In this document: positions 48,408-58,412 of the stretch, one piece after another
How the letters are laid out: every line of letters begins with the position of its first letter
How positions within the stretch are numbered: position 1 is the first letter of the stretch
The notes under the pieces: model-generated
Seen by the model: the letters and a program-made list of their open reading frames with translations, nothing else
Told to the model about the DNA's origin: nothing
Databases searched by the model: none
Translations under genes and position numbers: made by a program
Assembly: GCA_046328715.1 (NCBI GenBank)
Contig: JAXLWB010000014.1
Coordinates: forward strand, 1-64,000
Direction: 5' to 3'
Length of the DNA stretch: 64,000 nt
Origin: JAXLWB01 sp046328715
GTDB lineage: Bacteria; Chloroflexota; Anaerolineae; Caldilineales; Caldilineaceae

Positions 48408-50735
48408 ATGTACAACCCACAATTCTATGAACTCTTAGATGCGTATAATGCAGATACGCTTTATGAAATTCTCAAGGGCACTCCGCTGTTGGAAGGGTCG
48501 AGCAAAAAGCCACCGAAGGCCAAGATGATCGATCTAATGAGCGACAAATACTTCACGCCTGAGCGTATAATAAGCTCATACGGTAAGCTCAATCGCCCTG
48601 AACATATGGTACTCGAACGGCTCCAACAGTATGGTGGCGAAATGGCCACCCACACCCTTGAACGTATGTTGGAACGTACGGGTATTACAGAGCCGCCCCC
48701 TTCCAATCCGCGCTTTAGCCTCGTGAACTATAGCGGTTCACCCTACAAGAACGGCTCAAAGGTATTTCGCGACTTGATGGCTCGTCTTACCTATCATGGA
48801 CTGGTTTTTAGTAAGCCCATAGCCGAGGAGCAAGGTGCAAATTATAAGTTTAGCTTTGATCCTGCCTCGGTTGTTTACATTCCTTCCTTTGTGCGCCGCC
48901 ATTTGCCAGATCCGCCGCCGTTAACGAGCAGGGTTGATGACTTTCAGCCTGCACTGGTAAAGAGTGGAGATGGTCAGTTGCTTTTGCGCAATCTTTACCT
49001 CTATTGGGATTTTGTACGGCGTACTCCGGTTGATCTGTTGCAGAGCGGTATGGTTGGGAAGCGCTCGCTCAAAGCAATCAACAGTGTCCTGTTGTTGCCC
49101 GATCCAATGATGGACAATGCCGGCAAAGAGGAAGAGACCCCCACCCTCTACTTATTGCGCCAGATCCTCCAAGGACTCAAACTGCTCAAGGTTGAACAAA
49201 ATAAGCTCCAAGTGGTCGAAAGCAAAGAGAAAACAGCCGATTTTTGGTCCTTTTCATTCTTGGAGCAGGCCAAAGCAATCGTACAAGCCTGGATCAATCT
49301 TGCTACTACCAATGATGTCCCTGAGGTGAGTCGGCGTTTTGTCAACTATAACTTAAAATCAGCACGCACGCTCTTGCTTGAGTTGTTGCGCCAGCGTCGC
49401 GTTATTTGGCAGGAACCACTCGATTGGGTGGAATTGTTGCAAGCCAAAGATCGTAATTTCCTCTTTTCCAAGCGAACTCTTGCTGAATCAAGCCGGGGCG
49501 GCTATGCCTTTTACGAGTATGGCTACTATGGCGACAGCAAAGCACTCCTCAAACAGCTCGATCAGGCAGAAGAGTACTTTGTGCGTTTTGCTTTTCAGCA
49601 GATCTTTGCACCGTTAGGGTTGGCTGAGCTGGGCTTTGCGCAGCTGGACGGTCAAACTTGGAATGCAGCCAGGGTAACAGAGTTGGGGCAACGGACTTTT
49701 GCTACGCTGAGCGAGAAAGAGAGCAAAACTGTAGCAGAAGCCAAGGGTGAGTACCAAACTGCTTCTGTTGCGAAAGACAACGGACACGAAGGGCGGGTGG
49801 TTGTTCAACCCAACTTTCAAGTGCTTGCCATGGGTCCTGTTCCGATTGCCATACTCGCTTTCTTGGATCGTTTTGCCGAACGACGCAAAGCGGATGCAAC
49901 CGTCTTTGAATATTACCTCACCCGCCAGTCGGTCTACGAGGGTCTACAACGTGGCTTAACTGTTGAGCAAATCGATGAGTTCCTGCGCCAGGCGAACGGT
50001 GGTGAATTGCCTCAGAATGTATATCGTTCCTTGCGAGAGTGGGGGGCTCATCATGATCGCATCGTCTTTCGCAGTGGTGTTACCCTGTTGCAAACCGCTA
50101 CGCCCGAATTGCTCAACCTGTTGCTTGACGATGCCAAAACTGGGAAACACATCGAACGTGCCTTATCCGAGCAAGTGGCACTGATACACAAAGGCCAGAC
50201 TGGCAAGCTTCGTCATGCGCTTCTCGGCCATGCTATTTTGCCAGCCATCGGCGATGACAAACCTACCGCTGCCGATCATAGTATACTGATTAATTCCGCA
50301 GGCGAGATCCGCCCCATCCACTCCGTGCCCAATTTGCACCTCACGGGTCGATTGGCACGTGTGGCGGAAAATGGCAAACACGGTTGGCATTTGACCCCCG
50401 CTTCGGTGCGCAAGGCGGGAGGAAATCGGAAAAAGGTCGAGGCGTTGTTGGCTGAACTGGGCAAGCTACAGCGAGGCGAGTTGCCAGCAGCATTGGTCGA
50501 TGATATCAAAAAGTGGGGACTCTATTACGGTTCGGCGACGATTGATACGTTGACTTTGATTGAGTTTAGCGACCGCGAAACGCTAAATGACCTGCTCAAA
50601 CACCCGAAACTGAAGTCGCTGCTGACTCCCTTCAAAGCGGGGGATCGTTCGCTGGTCAGTGTAGACTCCAAACAGGTCAAACAAGTGCGTCAGATCTTAG
50701 ATTCGCTGGGGATTGAGGCAAAAACTCCAGTATAA
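48408..50735 (+). CDS. Helicase-associated protein, XPB/Ssl2 N-terminal domain family
   Basis: A 775-residue protein of the helicase-associated family. Near residues 10-45 it has the SAP-like YEILKGTPLLEG and KPPKAKMIDLMSDKY. The remainder includes long helical repeats and a C-terminal domain with VALIHKGQTGKLRHALLGHA and DTLTLIEFSDRETLND. It is similar to the mycobacterial protein encoded beside ercc3. It is a paralogue of the SWIM protein upstream, which has an added zinc finger. The ATG at 48408 is preferred over a TTG at 48393. Confidence 0.72.
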   Translation: MYNPQFYELLDAYNADTLYEILKGTPLLEGSSKKPPKAKMIDLMSDKYFTPERIISSYGKLNRPEHMVLERLQQYGGEMATHTLERMLERTGITEPPPSNPRFSLVNYSGSPYKNGSKVFRDLMARLTYHGLVFSKPIAEEQGANYKFSFDPASVVYIPSFVRRHLPDPPPLTSRVDDFQPALVKSGDGQLLLRNLYLYWDFVRRTPVDLLQSGMVGKRSLKAINSVLLLPDPMMDNAGKEEETPTLYLLRQILQGLKLLKVEQNKLQVVESKEKTADFWSFSFLEQAKAIVQAWINLATTNDVPEVSRRFVNYNLKSARTLLLELLRQRRVIWQEPLDWVELLQAKDRNFLFSKRTLAESSRGGYAFYEYGYYGDSKALLKQLDQAEEYFVRFAFQQIFAPLGLAELGFAQLDGQTWNAARVTELGQRTFATLSEKESKTVAEAKGEYQTASVAKDNGHEGRVVVQPNFQVLAMGPVPIAILAFLDRFAERRKADATVFEYYLTRQSVYEGLQRGLTVEQIDEFLRQANGGELPQNVYRSLREWGAHHDRIVFRSGVTLLQTATPELLNLLLDDAKTGKHIERALSEQVALIHKGQTGKLRHALLGHAILPAIGDDKPTAADHSILINSAGEIRPIHSVPNLHLTGRLARVAENGKHGWHLTPASVRKAGGNRKKVEALLAELGKLQRGELPAALVDDIKKWGLYYGSATIDTLTLIEFSDRETLNDLLKHPKLKSLLTPFKAGDRSLVSVDSKQVKQVRQILDSLGIEAKTPV

Positions 50736-50768
50736 AAAAGAGCGGGCTGACAAGTCCGCTCTTTTATT
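50736..50768 (+). terminator. Intrinsic terminator after the helicase cluster
   Basis: AAAAGAGCGG (50736-50745) with CCGCTCTTTT (50756-50765), followed by ATT. It starts directly after the preceding stop codon and ends the XPB cluster transcript. Confidence 0.85.
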
Positions 50769-50837
50769 TACTTATCTATTCTACGGCTACCAACAAAACT
50801 GATACCTTCATGCCTTTGGTATAAAAACCATAAGGTG

Positions 50838-50846
50838 TGATATGAT
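50838..50846 (+). promoter_or_regulatory. Extended -10 promoter of mutS2
   Basis: TGATATGAT matches an extended -10 (TGn TATGAT). The best -35 (TTGGTA at 50816) is 19 bp away, so the extended -10 may be the main signal. The mutS2 ATG lies about 33 bp downstream of the expected start. Confidence 0.45.
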
Positions 50847-50885
50847 CAGGCCAGTTTTTGATATGACTTTTTGGACAATTTCAAG

Positions 50886-53372
50886 ATGAACCCACGAACA
50901 TTGCAGGTTCTCGAATATCATAAAATATTGGAAAAGGTGGCTGGTCACTGCTCTTTTAGCGGTGGGAGTGACCTTGCCTTAGCGCTTTTGCCCAGCGATG
51001 ACTTGATTACCGTGCAGCAGCGTTTGCAGTTAACACACGAAGCCTACCGCTTGATGGAGCAGAAGACTGACATCAGCTTTGGGGGTGTACATGATGTACG
51101 TCCCGAAGTGGATCGCGCCGAGCGACGTGGCATTTTAACAACCCACGAGCTAAACGAGATCAAACATGTGCTCAACCGGGCACGCGGCTTGCGCAATCTC
51201 CTCACACGGCTGGAGAGTGGCTTTCCCGGTTTGGCAGCCATCGCCAGCAACATTGAGGCTTGTGACCATGTTGCGATTGAGATCGGTCGCTGCATCAATG
51301 ATCGAGGCGAAGTGGTCGATGCAGCCTCCGAAGAACTCAACCGCATTCGCTCTGAACTGCGCGTCGCTCAGGACCGGCTGCTGACAACGCTGGACCGTTT
51401 GGTCCACAATGCAGATATCAAGCCTTATCTGCAAGATGCATTGGTTACCCAACGTGGAGGACGTTACGTCATTCCCGTGCGTTCGGAATATAAGGGCAAT
51501 GTTGATGGGATCGTCCACGATCAGTCGGCTAGTGGTGCCACGCTCTTCATCGAGCCGCTCAAGGTGGTGCAACAGAATAATGCTGTGCGCGAGTGGGAAC
51601 TTCAGGAAGAGCGCGAAGTGCGGCGCATCCTCACCCAACTGACCGAACTAGTCGCCGATGAGGCCATCTACTTGCGTCGTAATGTGGACATTTTGGCCGA
51701 ACTCGACTTTACCTTTGCTAAAGCCAAATACGGCTATGAACTTGAATGCACACTGCCCGAAGTGATGGCATTCCGCAAGCCCATGGCAATCAAGACGGAA
51801 GGCGATAAACAAAGTGCAGAAGGCGGAAAGCGGAAGGCGGAATCAAACAGCGCTTCACAGCTACTGCTACATCCAGGTTCGGTGATTGATCTGCATCGAG
51901 CACGCCATCCGTTGCTCAATCAGAGTACAGTCGTACCAATTGACGTCTATCTAGACGACGAAACTTTCCTTATTATTATTACAGGCCCCAATACGGGCGG
52001 TAAGACGGTGACGTTGAAAACGGTTGGCTTGCTGGCGCTTATGGCCCAGTCGGGACTATTGTTGCCAGTGGATCAGGGTAGCAAGCTGAGCATCTTTGAG
52101 GGCGTCTATGCTGACATAGGCGATGAACAGAGCATCGAACAGAGCCTGAGTACCTTCAGCAGTCATCTTAAGAACATCATCTCGATTCTGGAAGATGCTG
52201 ATCCTCACACCTTGGTTTTGCTTGACGAATTGGGCGCAGGCACCGACCCGGATGAAGGATCCGCCTTGGCGATTGCGTTACTCGACAATCTGCGTGAGCG
52301 AGGCATCACTACCTTTGCTACGACGCACTACAGCGACTTGAAGCTCTATGCGCACAATACCCCTGGTGTGCGCAATGCCTCGGTCGAATTTGATGTGGAA
52401 ACGCTCAGTCCAACCTATGAGTTGAGCATCGGCTTGCCGGGGCGATCAAACGCTTTGACCATTGCGCGGCGGCTTGGGTTAAACCCTGTGATTGTCGACC
52501 AGGCAGAGACGATTGTCCGTCCTGACCAATTGCAAGCAGATTCGCTCTTGGAAGATATCAAGCGGGCCAAAATGGAAGCGCTGCAAATTGCAGATCGCGC
52601 CAAGAATCGAGAACGACAAGCGCAATTGTTAGAAGCCGATTTACGTTTTCAAATTGCCAGTATCGAAGAGACTCGTCGTGCTGTCATTGCTGACACGCGT
52701 GAGACCATGCAGGCCGAACTGGACGAAGTGCGCCGCGAGATCGAGGGCATCCGTCGCCAACTGCGCAACAATCCGTTTAGTAGTGGCAATGCGCACGATG
52801 CCTTTATGGATCAGGCCGAAAAAGAGCTGACACGCCGAACACAAGATACCGACATCGAACGCAAAGTCCGGCTTCCTGGCTCGGGCGAAGAGCGTCTCAC
52901 TGGCACAATTGAAGCAGGTGACCGTGTCTACGTCCCCAGTTTGCGTGCTAGTGGCGAGGTGTTGGCCGTGAATGAGCGAGTTGGTGAAGCCGATGTGCAG
53001 TTGGGCAACTTCCGCCTGAAATTTCCGATCAAACGTTTGGAGTTGCGTGCCAAGGCGACCAAGACAGCCGAAACTCCAGAGCGGATTCGCGTACAAGGCG
53101 CGAGTGCCGCTGCCGAAAGCCCAGGTATAGAACTTGATCTGCGTGGCGTGCGCGTTGAGGCGGGGCTGGATCAGATGGAACAGTATTTGAATCAAGCCTA
53201 TCTGGCACGGCTGCCCTGGGTGCGCATTATCCATGGGCATGGCACGGGGGCAATGAAGAGCGCCGTGCGTGATGCGTTGCGACGTCATCCACTGGTGGGT
53301 ACGACCCGCGCTGGTGAATCCAGCGAAGGGGGCGATGGTGTGACGGTGGTCAAATTGGTCAGTAGTACCTAA
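50886..53372 (+). CDS. mutS2: MutS2 endonuclease
   Basis: Homologue of MutS that suppresses recombination or rescues collided ribosomes, 828 residues. Walker A GPNTGGKT, the ATPase signature DELGAGTDPDEGSALAIALL and TFATTHYSDLK are visible, followed by a long coiled coil and a C-terminal Smr nuclease domain with LDLRGVRVEAGLDQMEQYL and HGHGTGAMK. It lacks the MutS mismatch-recognition domain. An insert at about residues 305-325 is encoded by word-repeat sequence. The ATG at 50886 is preferred over a TTG at 50871. Confidence 0.95.
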   Translation: MNPRTLQVLEYHKILEKVAGHCSFSGGSDLALALLPSDDLITVQQRLQLTHEAYRLMEQKTDISFGGVHDVRPEVDRAERRGILTTHELNEIKHVLNRARGLRNLLTRLESGFPGLAAIASNIEACDHVAIEIGRCINDRGEVVDAASEELNRIRSELRVAQDRLLTTLDRLVHNADIKPYLQDALVTQRGGRYVIPVRSEYKGNVDGIVHDQSASGATLFIEPLKVVQQNNAVREWELQEEREVRRILTQLTELVADEAIYLRRNVDILAELDFTFAKAKYGYELECTLPEVMAFRKPMAIKTEGDKQSAEGGKRKAESNSASQLLLHPGSVIDLHRARHPLLNQSTVVPIDVYLDDETFLIIITGPNTGGKTVTLKTVGLLALMAQSGLLLPVDQGSKLSIFEGVYADIGDEQSIEQSLSTFSSHLKNIISILEDADPHTLVLLDELGAGTDPDEGSALAIALLDNLRERGITTFATTHYSDLKLYAHNTPGVRNASVEFDVETLSPTYELSIGLPGRSNALTIARRLGLNPVIVDQAETIVRPDQLQADSLLEDIKRAKMEALQIADRAKNRERQAQLLEADLRFQIASIEETRRAVIADTRETMQAELDEVRREIEGIRRQLRNNPFSSGNAHDAFMDQAEKELTRRTQDTDIERKVRLPGSGEERLTGTIEAGDRVYVPSLRASGEVLAVNERVGEADVQLGNFRLKFPIKRLELRAKATKTAETPERIRVQGASAAAESPGIELDLRGVRVEAGLDQMEQYLNQAYLARLPWVRIIHGHGTGAMKSAVRDALRRHPLVGTTRAGESSEGGDGVTVVKLVSST
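51797..51844. repeat. Word-repeat array inside mutS2
   Basis: GCAGAAGGCGGAAAGCGGAA followed by GGCGGAATC repeats the GGAAGGCGG word. It encodes, in frame, EGDKQSAEGGKRKAESN, between the clamp region and the ATPase domain. It is a likely tolerant insertion site. Confidence 0.55.
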
Positions 53373-53396
53373 ACTTCCTGCTGAAAGTTAACCGAT

Positions 53397-54365
53397 ATGG
53401 CTCATTTGCCGAATAAGTTACGCTGTAGTGTGGGTGTCACGGCTTACAACGAAGAAAATAACATTGGGCCGCTGTTGGATGCATTGATTGATCAGCACTT
53501 GCACGATGTTGAAATTGTGGAAATCATCGTTGTTGCCAGTGCATGTACTGATCGCACGGTGCCGATTGTGCAAGAGTATATGGCCAAAGATCGCCGTATC
53601 CGCCTGATTGAGCAGCCACGCCGTGAAGGCAAGACCAGCGCTGTCAACAAGTTTATCGAAGCAGCGCAAACTGACATCTGCGTGCTGGAGAGTGGCGACA
53701 CCCTTCCCCATGAGTACGCTGTGGAACACATGGTGCGTATCTTTGCCGATCCCAATGTGGGCATGGTGGGCGCGCACAAAGTGCCAGTTAATACCCCTGA
53801 TCACATTGCTGGCTTGCTGACCCACTTGCGGCTACGAATGGAGCATGAACTCTGCCTGGAAATTCCTCGTTTAGGCGAGATGATTGCCTTCCGCAAGGTC
53901 TTCGAGCGAATTCCTGGCGACGTAGCGATGGATGAAGCCTTTGTCGAAGCCTTTATTGTCAAACGTGGCATGGAAGTCAAGTATGCGCCGGACGCAATCG
54001 TTTACAATACTGGCCCTACCACGATTAGCGACTTTATGCGCCAGCGACGGCGCAATCATGCCGGTCATCTCTACCTGAAGCACAAGTATGGCTATGCTGT
54101 TTCTAGCATCCAGAACCGGCGGGTGGCACGCATTGCCTGGAAAGAGTTGTGGGGCATTATTCAACTTATCTGGGTACTCTTTTTGCTGGCTATCATTGAG
54201 GGGTGGAGTCGTTTGATGGGTTGGTATGATTTTGCTGTCAAGCGCGATCGCCATGTAGTGTGGAATATGGCCTGGAGCCAGAAGCAGAATGTCCAGGTCA
54301 TTCGTGCTGATCAGCAGACGCGGCGGGAGTCGTTTGCTGTATCCAGCCGCACCCAGCCGGAATAA
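53397..54365 (+). CDS. Family 2 glycosyltransferase
   Basis: A 322-residue GT-A fold transferase. VGVTAYNEENNIGPLLDALI at the N-terminus, VASACTDRTVPIVQEY and the QRRRNHAGHLYLKH motif (position of Q/RxxRW) near residue 218 are typical. A C-terminal hydrophobic segment (about 255-275) could anchor it. The DxD is replaced by ESGD at about residue 99. It probably builds surface glycan or glycolipid. It starts 24 bp after mutS2, so it is likely in the same transcript. Confidence 0.85.
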   Translation: MAHLPNKLRCSVGVTAYNEENNIGPLLDALIDQHLHDVEIVEIIVVASACTDRTVPIVQEYMAKDRRIRLIEQPRREGKTSAVNKFIEAAQTDICVLESGDTLPHEYAVEHMVRIFADPNVGMVGAHKVPVNTPDHIAGLLTHLRLRMEHELCLEIPRLGEMIAFRKVFERIPGDVAMDEAFVEAFIVKRGMEVKYAPDAIVYNTGPTTISDFMRQRRRNHAGHLYLKHKYGYAVSSIQNRRVARIAWKELWGIIQLIWVLFLLAIIEGWSRLMGWYDFAVKRDRHVVWNMAWSQKQNVQVIRADQQTRRESFAVSSRTQPE

Positions 54366-54406
54366 CTAGAATGTAGTGACGAAGATAAACCTTATATAGA
54401 TGACAC

Positions 54407-54463
54407 TTAAACATTGCACAATCTCCAAGGTATAAGTTCTGAGGCAGATTGTGCAATGTTTAA
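54407..54463. repeat. Word-repeat hairpin (18-bp stem)
   Basis: TTAAACATTGCACAATCT (54407-54424) pairs perfectly with 54446-54463 across 21 bases. It resembles the family in form, although it has a single copy of its word. Confidence 0.65.
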
Positions 54464-54485
54464 ATAGCGTGTCTATTAGTCGTGT

Positions 54486-54516
54486 ACGGGCGCAGCCAGA
54501 CTGCGCCCGTTTGTTT
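54486..54516 (+). terminator. Intrinsic terminator after the glycosyltransferase gene
   Basis: ACGGGCGCAG (54486-54495), loop CCAGA, CTGCGCCCGT (54501-54510), followed by TTGTTT. A perfect 10-bp stem. Confidence 0.85.
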
Positions 54517-54538
54517 GTAAGCCATTCATCTTTCATTC

Positions 54539-55534
54539 ATGAAAAACTCGCTTCGCACCCTATTAAAAGCACTGGTTACCCTCGGCTTGATCTACTGGCT
54601 TTTTACAAAATTAGAGGATCCCTCAAAACTTTGGCATCAATTCGTGAATGCCAACAAAGGAATGTTGTTGATCGCAACGATCTGTTATACAGGAGCTGTC
54701 GCAACCGGTGCAGTCAAGTGGGGAATTTTGCTGCGCTCGGCTGGAATTGAGCTTTCGCTGCCTCAACTCCTCCGCTATCAGTGGATGGCTGAGTTTTTTA
54801 ACAATTTCCTCCCTGGAGCCGTAGGGGGCGATGTCGTGCGCGGAGTTTCACTGGCCTCGGACACCAAACGCCGCGCCGATGCCTTGACTAGCGTACTCAT
54901 CGACCGTTTTATCGGCTTGATGGTCTTTACCCTGGCGGCTACGTTCGCATCGATCTCGGTGCTGATCTGGGGACATCCAAACGGCACATCCTTTGTCGGC
55001 GATCAGCGTCTATATATGAGCGTGATTGCCGTCGGCAGTGCGCTCGTGACGCTGGCCTTGCTCACGCTGATCGCAGTGTTGCTCAGTCGGCGACTGAAAG
55101 AGTGGCTGGATACCGTTTTGCTGCGACTCCCGCTGCTACGTCGCCTTTCTCCCCATTGGCAGCGACTGGCAGTTTCGCTGAATGTTCATCGTTCGAGTAG
55201 TGGTGCGCTGATTCGTTCGGCCTTTGGCAGTTTGATCATTGTTCTACTAACCAGTGCAACCTTGTGGCTGGTAGCTGAGGCGATCCAGCCGGGGAGTGTT
55301 TCATTTCTGGAGATGTTGGTTGTCAACCCGATGATTGTCTTCGCCTTGATTGCGCCGCTTTCACCAGGGGGCTTGGGGGTGCGTCAGGTCTCATTGGCCT
55401 ATTTATTCTTGTTGATTGGCTCCAGCTACGATTTAGGGGCAGCGGTCGGTGTGGTTCAGCAGTTGCTCACCTATTTGGTGAGTATTCCGGGAGGCGTGCT
55501 CTGGCTTTTGGGAAGACAAAAGCCAGATTTGTAA
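54539..55534 (+). CDS. Flippase-like / LPG synthase TM-domain (UPF0104) protein
   Basis: A 331-residue integral membrane protein with about eight membrane segments. It resembles the UPF0104/AglD-type flippase-like family (lysylphosphatidylglycerol synthase transmembrane region without the catalytic domain). EFFNNFLPGAVGGDVVRGVS is the conserved signature, and APLSPGGLGVRQVSLAYLFL is typical of the C-terminal region. Members are suspected to move lipid-linked glycans or phospholipids across membranes. It precedes the subtilase gene by 12 bp. Confidence 0.8.
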   Translation: MKNSLRTLLKALVTLGLIYWLFTKLEDPSKLWHQFVNANKGMLLIATICYTGAVATGAVKWGILLRSAGIELSLPQLLRYQWMAEFFNNFLPGAVGGDVVRGVSLASDTKRRADALTSVLIDRFIGLMVFTLAATFASISVLIWGHPNGTSFVGDQRLYMSVIAVGSALVTLALLTLIAVLLSRRLKEWLDTVLLRLPLLRRLSPHWQRLAVSLNVHRSSSGALIRSAFGSLIIVLLTSATLWLVAEAIQPGSVSFLEMLVVNPMIVFALIAPLSPGGLGVRQVSLAYLFLLIGSSYDLGAAVGVVQQLLTYLVSIPGGVLWLLGRQKPDL

Positions 55535-55546
55535 CAAGGGGAACAC

Positions 55547-58348
55547 ATGAAGCTCTTCAAGCGTTGGTGGTTTGCTCTCTTTTTAGCAATTCTTGCTCTT
55601 TCACATCATCATCTTTTGGCACAAACGTCACAGCCACGGCAACTCTCACAGAGCGAGCAAACCTTTCTCGCCAGCTTGCCGGATGGCTGGCTACAGAATG
55701 ATGCAAACTATTGGGTGGCAGGCGAACTATTGGTGGGTCGATCCGCTGACGCTCAGGATGTGCAAGCCTCGTCTCTCTCTGCACAACTCGGATTTCAGCC
55801 AGAGACAGTTCAGTCATTGACCATCAACTTGCCGAGCAGCGATGCTCCTGTACGCATTGAACGCTGGTTGGTTCCAGCCGGTACGGAGTGGAGCACGATT
55901 GCATTTTTGCGCGAACAGCCCTCCATTTTGTTTGCTGAACCCAATTGGGTGGTAACGGCTGCCGAGGGAGAAAGTTCTGCAAGTGCAGGGACCATTCCAA
56001 CCGCCACGAAAACAGCAACCCCTACCACTACCCCAAGCCCCAGCAAAACAGCGACCTTCACTGCCACACCTACCCCATCCAAGACTGTCACTACTACGCC
56101 CGTGGCACAGGATATTAACCAAATTTTGCAACCGCAGCCCTACGTTCCCAATGATCCACTCTATATTGACCAGCAGTGGTATCTACAACGCATTAACGCA
56201 GCCCGTGCCTTGGCTTTGCTGGATGATGGTAGCGGTCGTATTCAGCCTGCTGGCGCAGTTGCCGTAGGATTGATCGATAGCGGATTGGACCTTACCCATC
56301 CCGAGTTCAAAGACCGAATCTTGGCAGGCTATAACTTTTGGGCAAACAGTAGCGATCCGAATGTGGAGACTTGCCAGCTACCCAACATCCCACTTGAATC
56401 TGTGATTGACGATTTCGGTCATGGCACGCATGTGGCTGGCTTGATTGGGGCCAGCCTTAACAATAGCATGGGCATCGCCAGCGTTGCTCCCTTTGTTAAG
56501 TTTCAACCACTCAAGATCCTCAATGGTAATGGCAGCGGTACGGTCTATGACTTAGCCACCGCCATTACCTATGCTGCCAACTGTTTGGATGTAAAGATCA
56601 TCAACCTCAGCCTGGAGATCTCGGCCTCGGTGCTAGACAACAATCCGTTGCTCAATAACACGTTGCATACCGCCATTCAGCAGGCCTATGCCAAGAATAT
56701 TCTTCTGATCGCTGCTGGCGGCAACAGTGGAGGGACAGTCGTGCCTTACCCAGCCGCCTACGAGGAAGTGATGGGTGTGGCGTCGCTTAACATCAATAAC
56801 CAACGGGCCAACTATAGTACACAGGGCAGCCAAATTGACATTGCGGCCCCAGGCGGTGAATCGAGTGGTAGCACCAATACTCGGATCTATAGCACCTGGT
56901 CGAAAGACGCGGTAAGTCGCTGTCGCGATGGCTCCTACCAGGAACTCAATGGAGGCGGCTACTGTAATGATCATGGTACCAGTATGGCCACACCGCTTGT
57001 CGTAAGTGCGGCGGCGCTCATCTGGAGTGTTCGCCCAGAGCTGAGCGCGACACAGGTGCGAGACATTTTGCTGCAAAGTGCGACAGCCTTGGATTTACCA
57101 ACCGACCAGGTTGGTAGTGGGCGGCTCGATGTGCAGGCAGCGCTGCGCAAGGTCTTGCCAAGTCGCCTTCTTGCGGCAAACAACAGCTATTCTATACAAA
57201 GCGCCAAGAGTACGCCACCCATCTCCTTGCCAGTCCGATTGGAAAATCCAAGCACGCAGTTGCTGGCATGGCAGGGTCAGGTTACTTCGGGTAGTCAATG
57301 GATTTCTCTTGGCACGATTGGAAAGAGCAGCATTACCGGAACTGTTCAGTACGGCCATCCCGCCTTCTTCTCAATCATTGTGACGCCTAGCTTACTCTCA
57401 ATTGGTGAACATACGGGGCAGATCAATCTTTCGGGTGCAAATCAAATCAGCGCAACAATTGCCATTCGCATCTTGGTCAGCGCCAATGAGCAGCAATCCT
57501 GGGTTGAGGCAACGACACTCGATGCTCAGACAGGGCGTGAGATTGCAGCTTCTAGACGTCAGTGGAGTGTAGGAAAAAATGGCGAGGCACTATCCACTGA
57601 CGATAGCTCACTGGCGAATTTAACCTATTACTTCCCTGCGGTATTAGGCGGCACACAAGCCGGTTCAACAGCCACACCAACAGCGACTGCAACGCCAACG
57701 CCAACTGCTACACCTACGACAGTTCTTAATGCTCCGGCAGCCGTGTTGCCAACGACGATTGCTGTACCCTTTCGTTGGGAAAAGCCAGCCGTTGAGGCAG
57801 CACGCAGTACCTACGCCTTGAGCGCGCAAAATCCAATTAGTTTAACCCTGCCCTCTGCCTTTCATTTCCCGATGCGTGGTCAAAACTATGATAGTCTACG
57901 CATCTTGAATGATGGTTACTTGGTCCTGCCTGCGAGCGAAGGAGATGCCAGTCAAAGTAACCATTGCTTGCCCGATCTGCCTGCACCCAATCAAGCAATC
58001 TTTGGCTGGTGGGCGGCACTCAATCCAGCAGCGGTGGGCAGTCAGATCTCGACATTCTCGATCGGTCAGGATCGCTTTGTGGTCGAGTTCAGCAATGTGC
58101 CGTCGCTGGGCGTTTCTCCCGCCTACACGGTGAGTTTTCAGATGGTACTCTATACCAACGGTGACATTGGACTCAATTATCTCCATGTGCCCTCGGTGCT
58201 AGGTAAACCATCGCCGGTTACAATTGGTGCAAAGGCTCGAACGGGATTATTCAATTTTCAAGTGGCTTGTGCTACAGCGAATGAAAACTTTGGAGAACCG
58301 CCTCGATCTGGACAGTCATTTCTCATCAAAGCGGCGTATTTGTACTAA
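55547..58348 (+). CDS. Secreted subtilisin-like serine protease (S8)
   Basis: A 933-residue exported protease. Signal peptide (residues 1-25, WWFALFLAILALSHHHLLAQ). A propeptide-like region (about 30-135) and a Thr/Pro/Ser-rich linker (about 140-190) come next. The S8 domain follows, with Asp in VGLIDSGLDLTHPEF, His in FGHGTHVAGLIGA, Asn in AAGGNSG and Ser in NDHGTSMATPLVV. A second Thr/Pro linker (about 705-730) leads to a C-terminal beta-rich domain. It probably acts on the cell surface or in the medium. ATG at 55547, in the same operon as the flippase-like gene. Confidence 0.93.
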   Translation: MKLFKRWWFALFLAILALSHHHLLAQTSQPRQLSQSEQTFLASLPDGWLQNDANYWVAGELLVGRSADAQDVQASSLSAQLGFQPETVQSLTINLPSSDAPVRIERWLVPAGTEWSTIAFLREQPSILFAEPNWVVTAAEGESSASAGTIPTATKTATPTTTPSPSKTATFTATPTPSKTVTTTPVAQDINQILQPQPYVPNDPLYIDQQWYLQRINAARALALLDDGSGRIQPAGAVAVGLIDSGLDLTHPEFKDRILAGYNFWANSSDPNVETCQLPNIPLESVIDDFGHGTHVAGLIGASLNNSMGIASVAPFVKFQPLKILNGNGSGTVYDLATAITYAANCLDVKIINLSLEISASVLDNNPLLNNTLHTAIQQAYAKNILLIAAGGNSGGTVVPYPAAYEEVMGVASLNINNQRANYSTQGSQIDIAAPGGESSGSTNTRIYSTWSKDAVSRCRDGSYQELNGGGYCNDHGTSMATPLVVSAAALIWSVRPELSATQVRDILLQSATALDLPTDQVGSGRLDVQAALRKVLPSRLLAANNSYSIQSAKSTPPISLPVRLENPSTQLLAWQGQVTSGSQWISLGTIGKSSITGTVQYGHPAFFSIIVTPSLLSIGEHTGQINLSGANQISATIAIRILVSANEQQSWVEATTLDAQTGREIAASRRQWSVGKNGEALSTDDSSLANLTYYFPAVLGGTQAGSTATPTATATPTPTATPTTVLNAPAAVLPTTIAVPFRWEKPAVEAARSTYALSAQNPISLTLPSAFHFPMRGQNYDSLRILNDGYLVLPASEGDASQSNHCLPDLPAPNQAIFGWWAALNPAAVGSQISTFSIGQDRFVVEFSNVPSLGVSPAYTVSFQMVLYTNGDIGLNYLHVPSVLGKPSPVTIGAKARTGLFNFQVACATANENFGEPPRSGQSFLIKAAYLY

Positions 58349-58412
58349 GAGGTAAACAAACGGGTGGCGAAGCACGTTGCTGATCCCTAAGTTGACCTCT
58401 TATATCGTGAAT

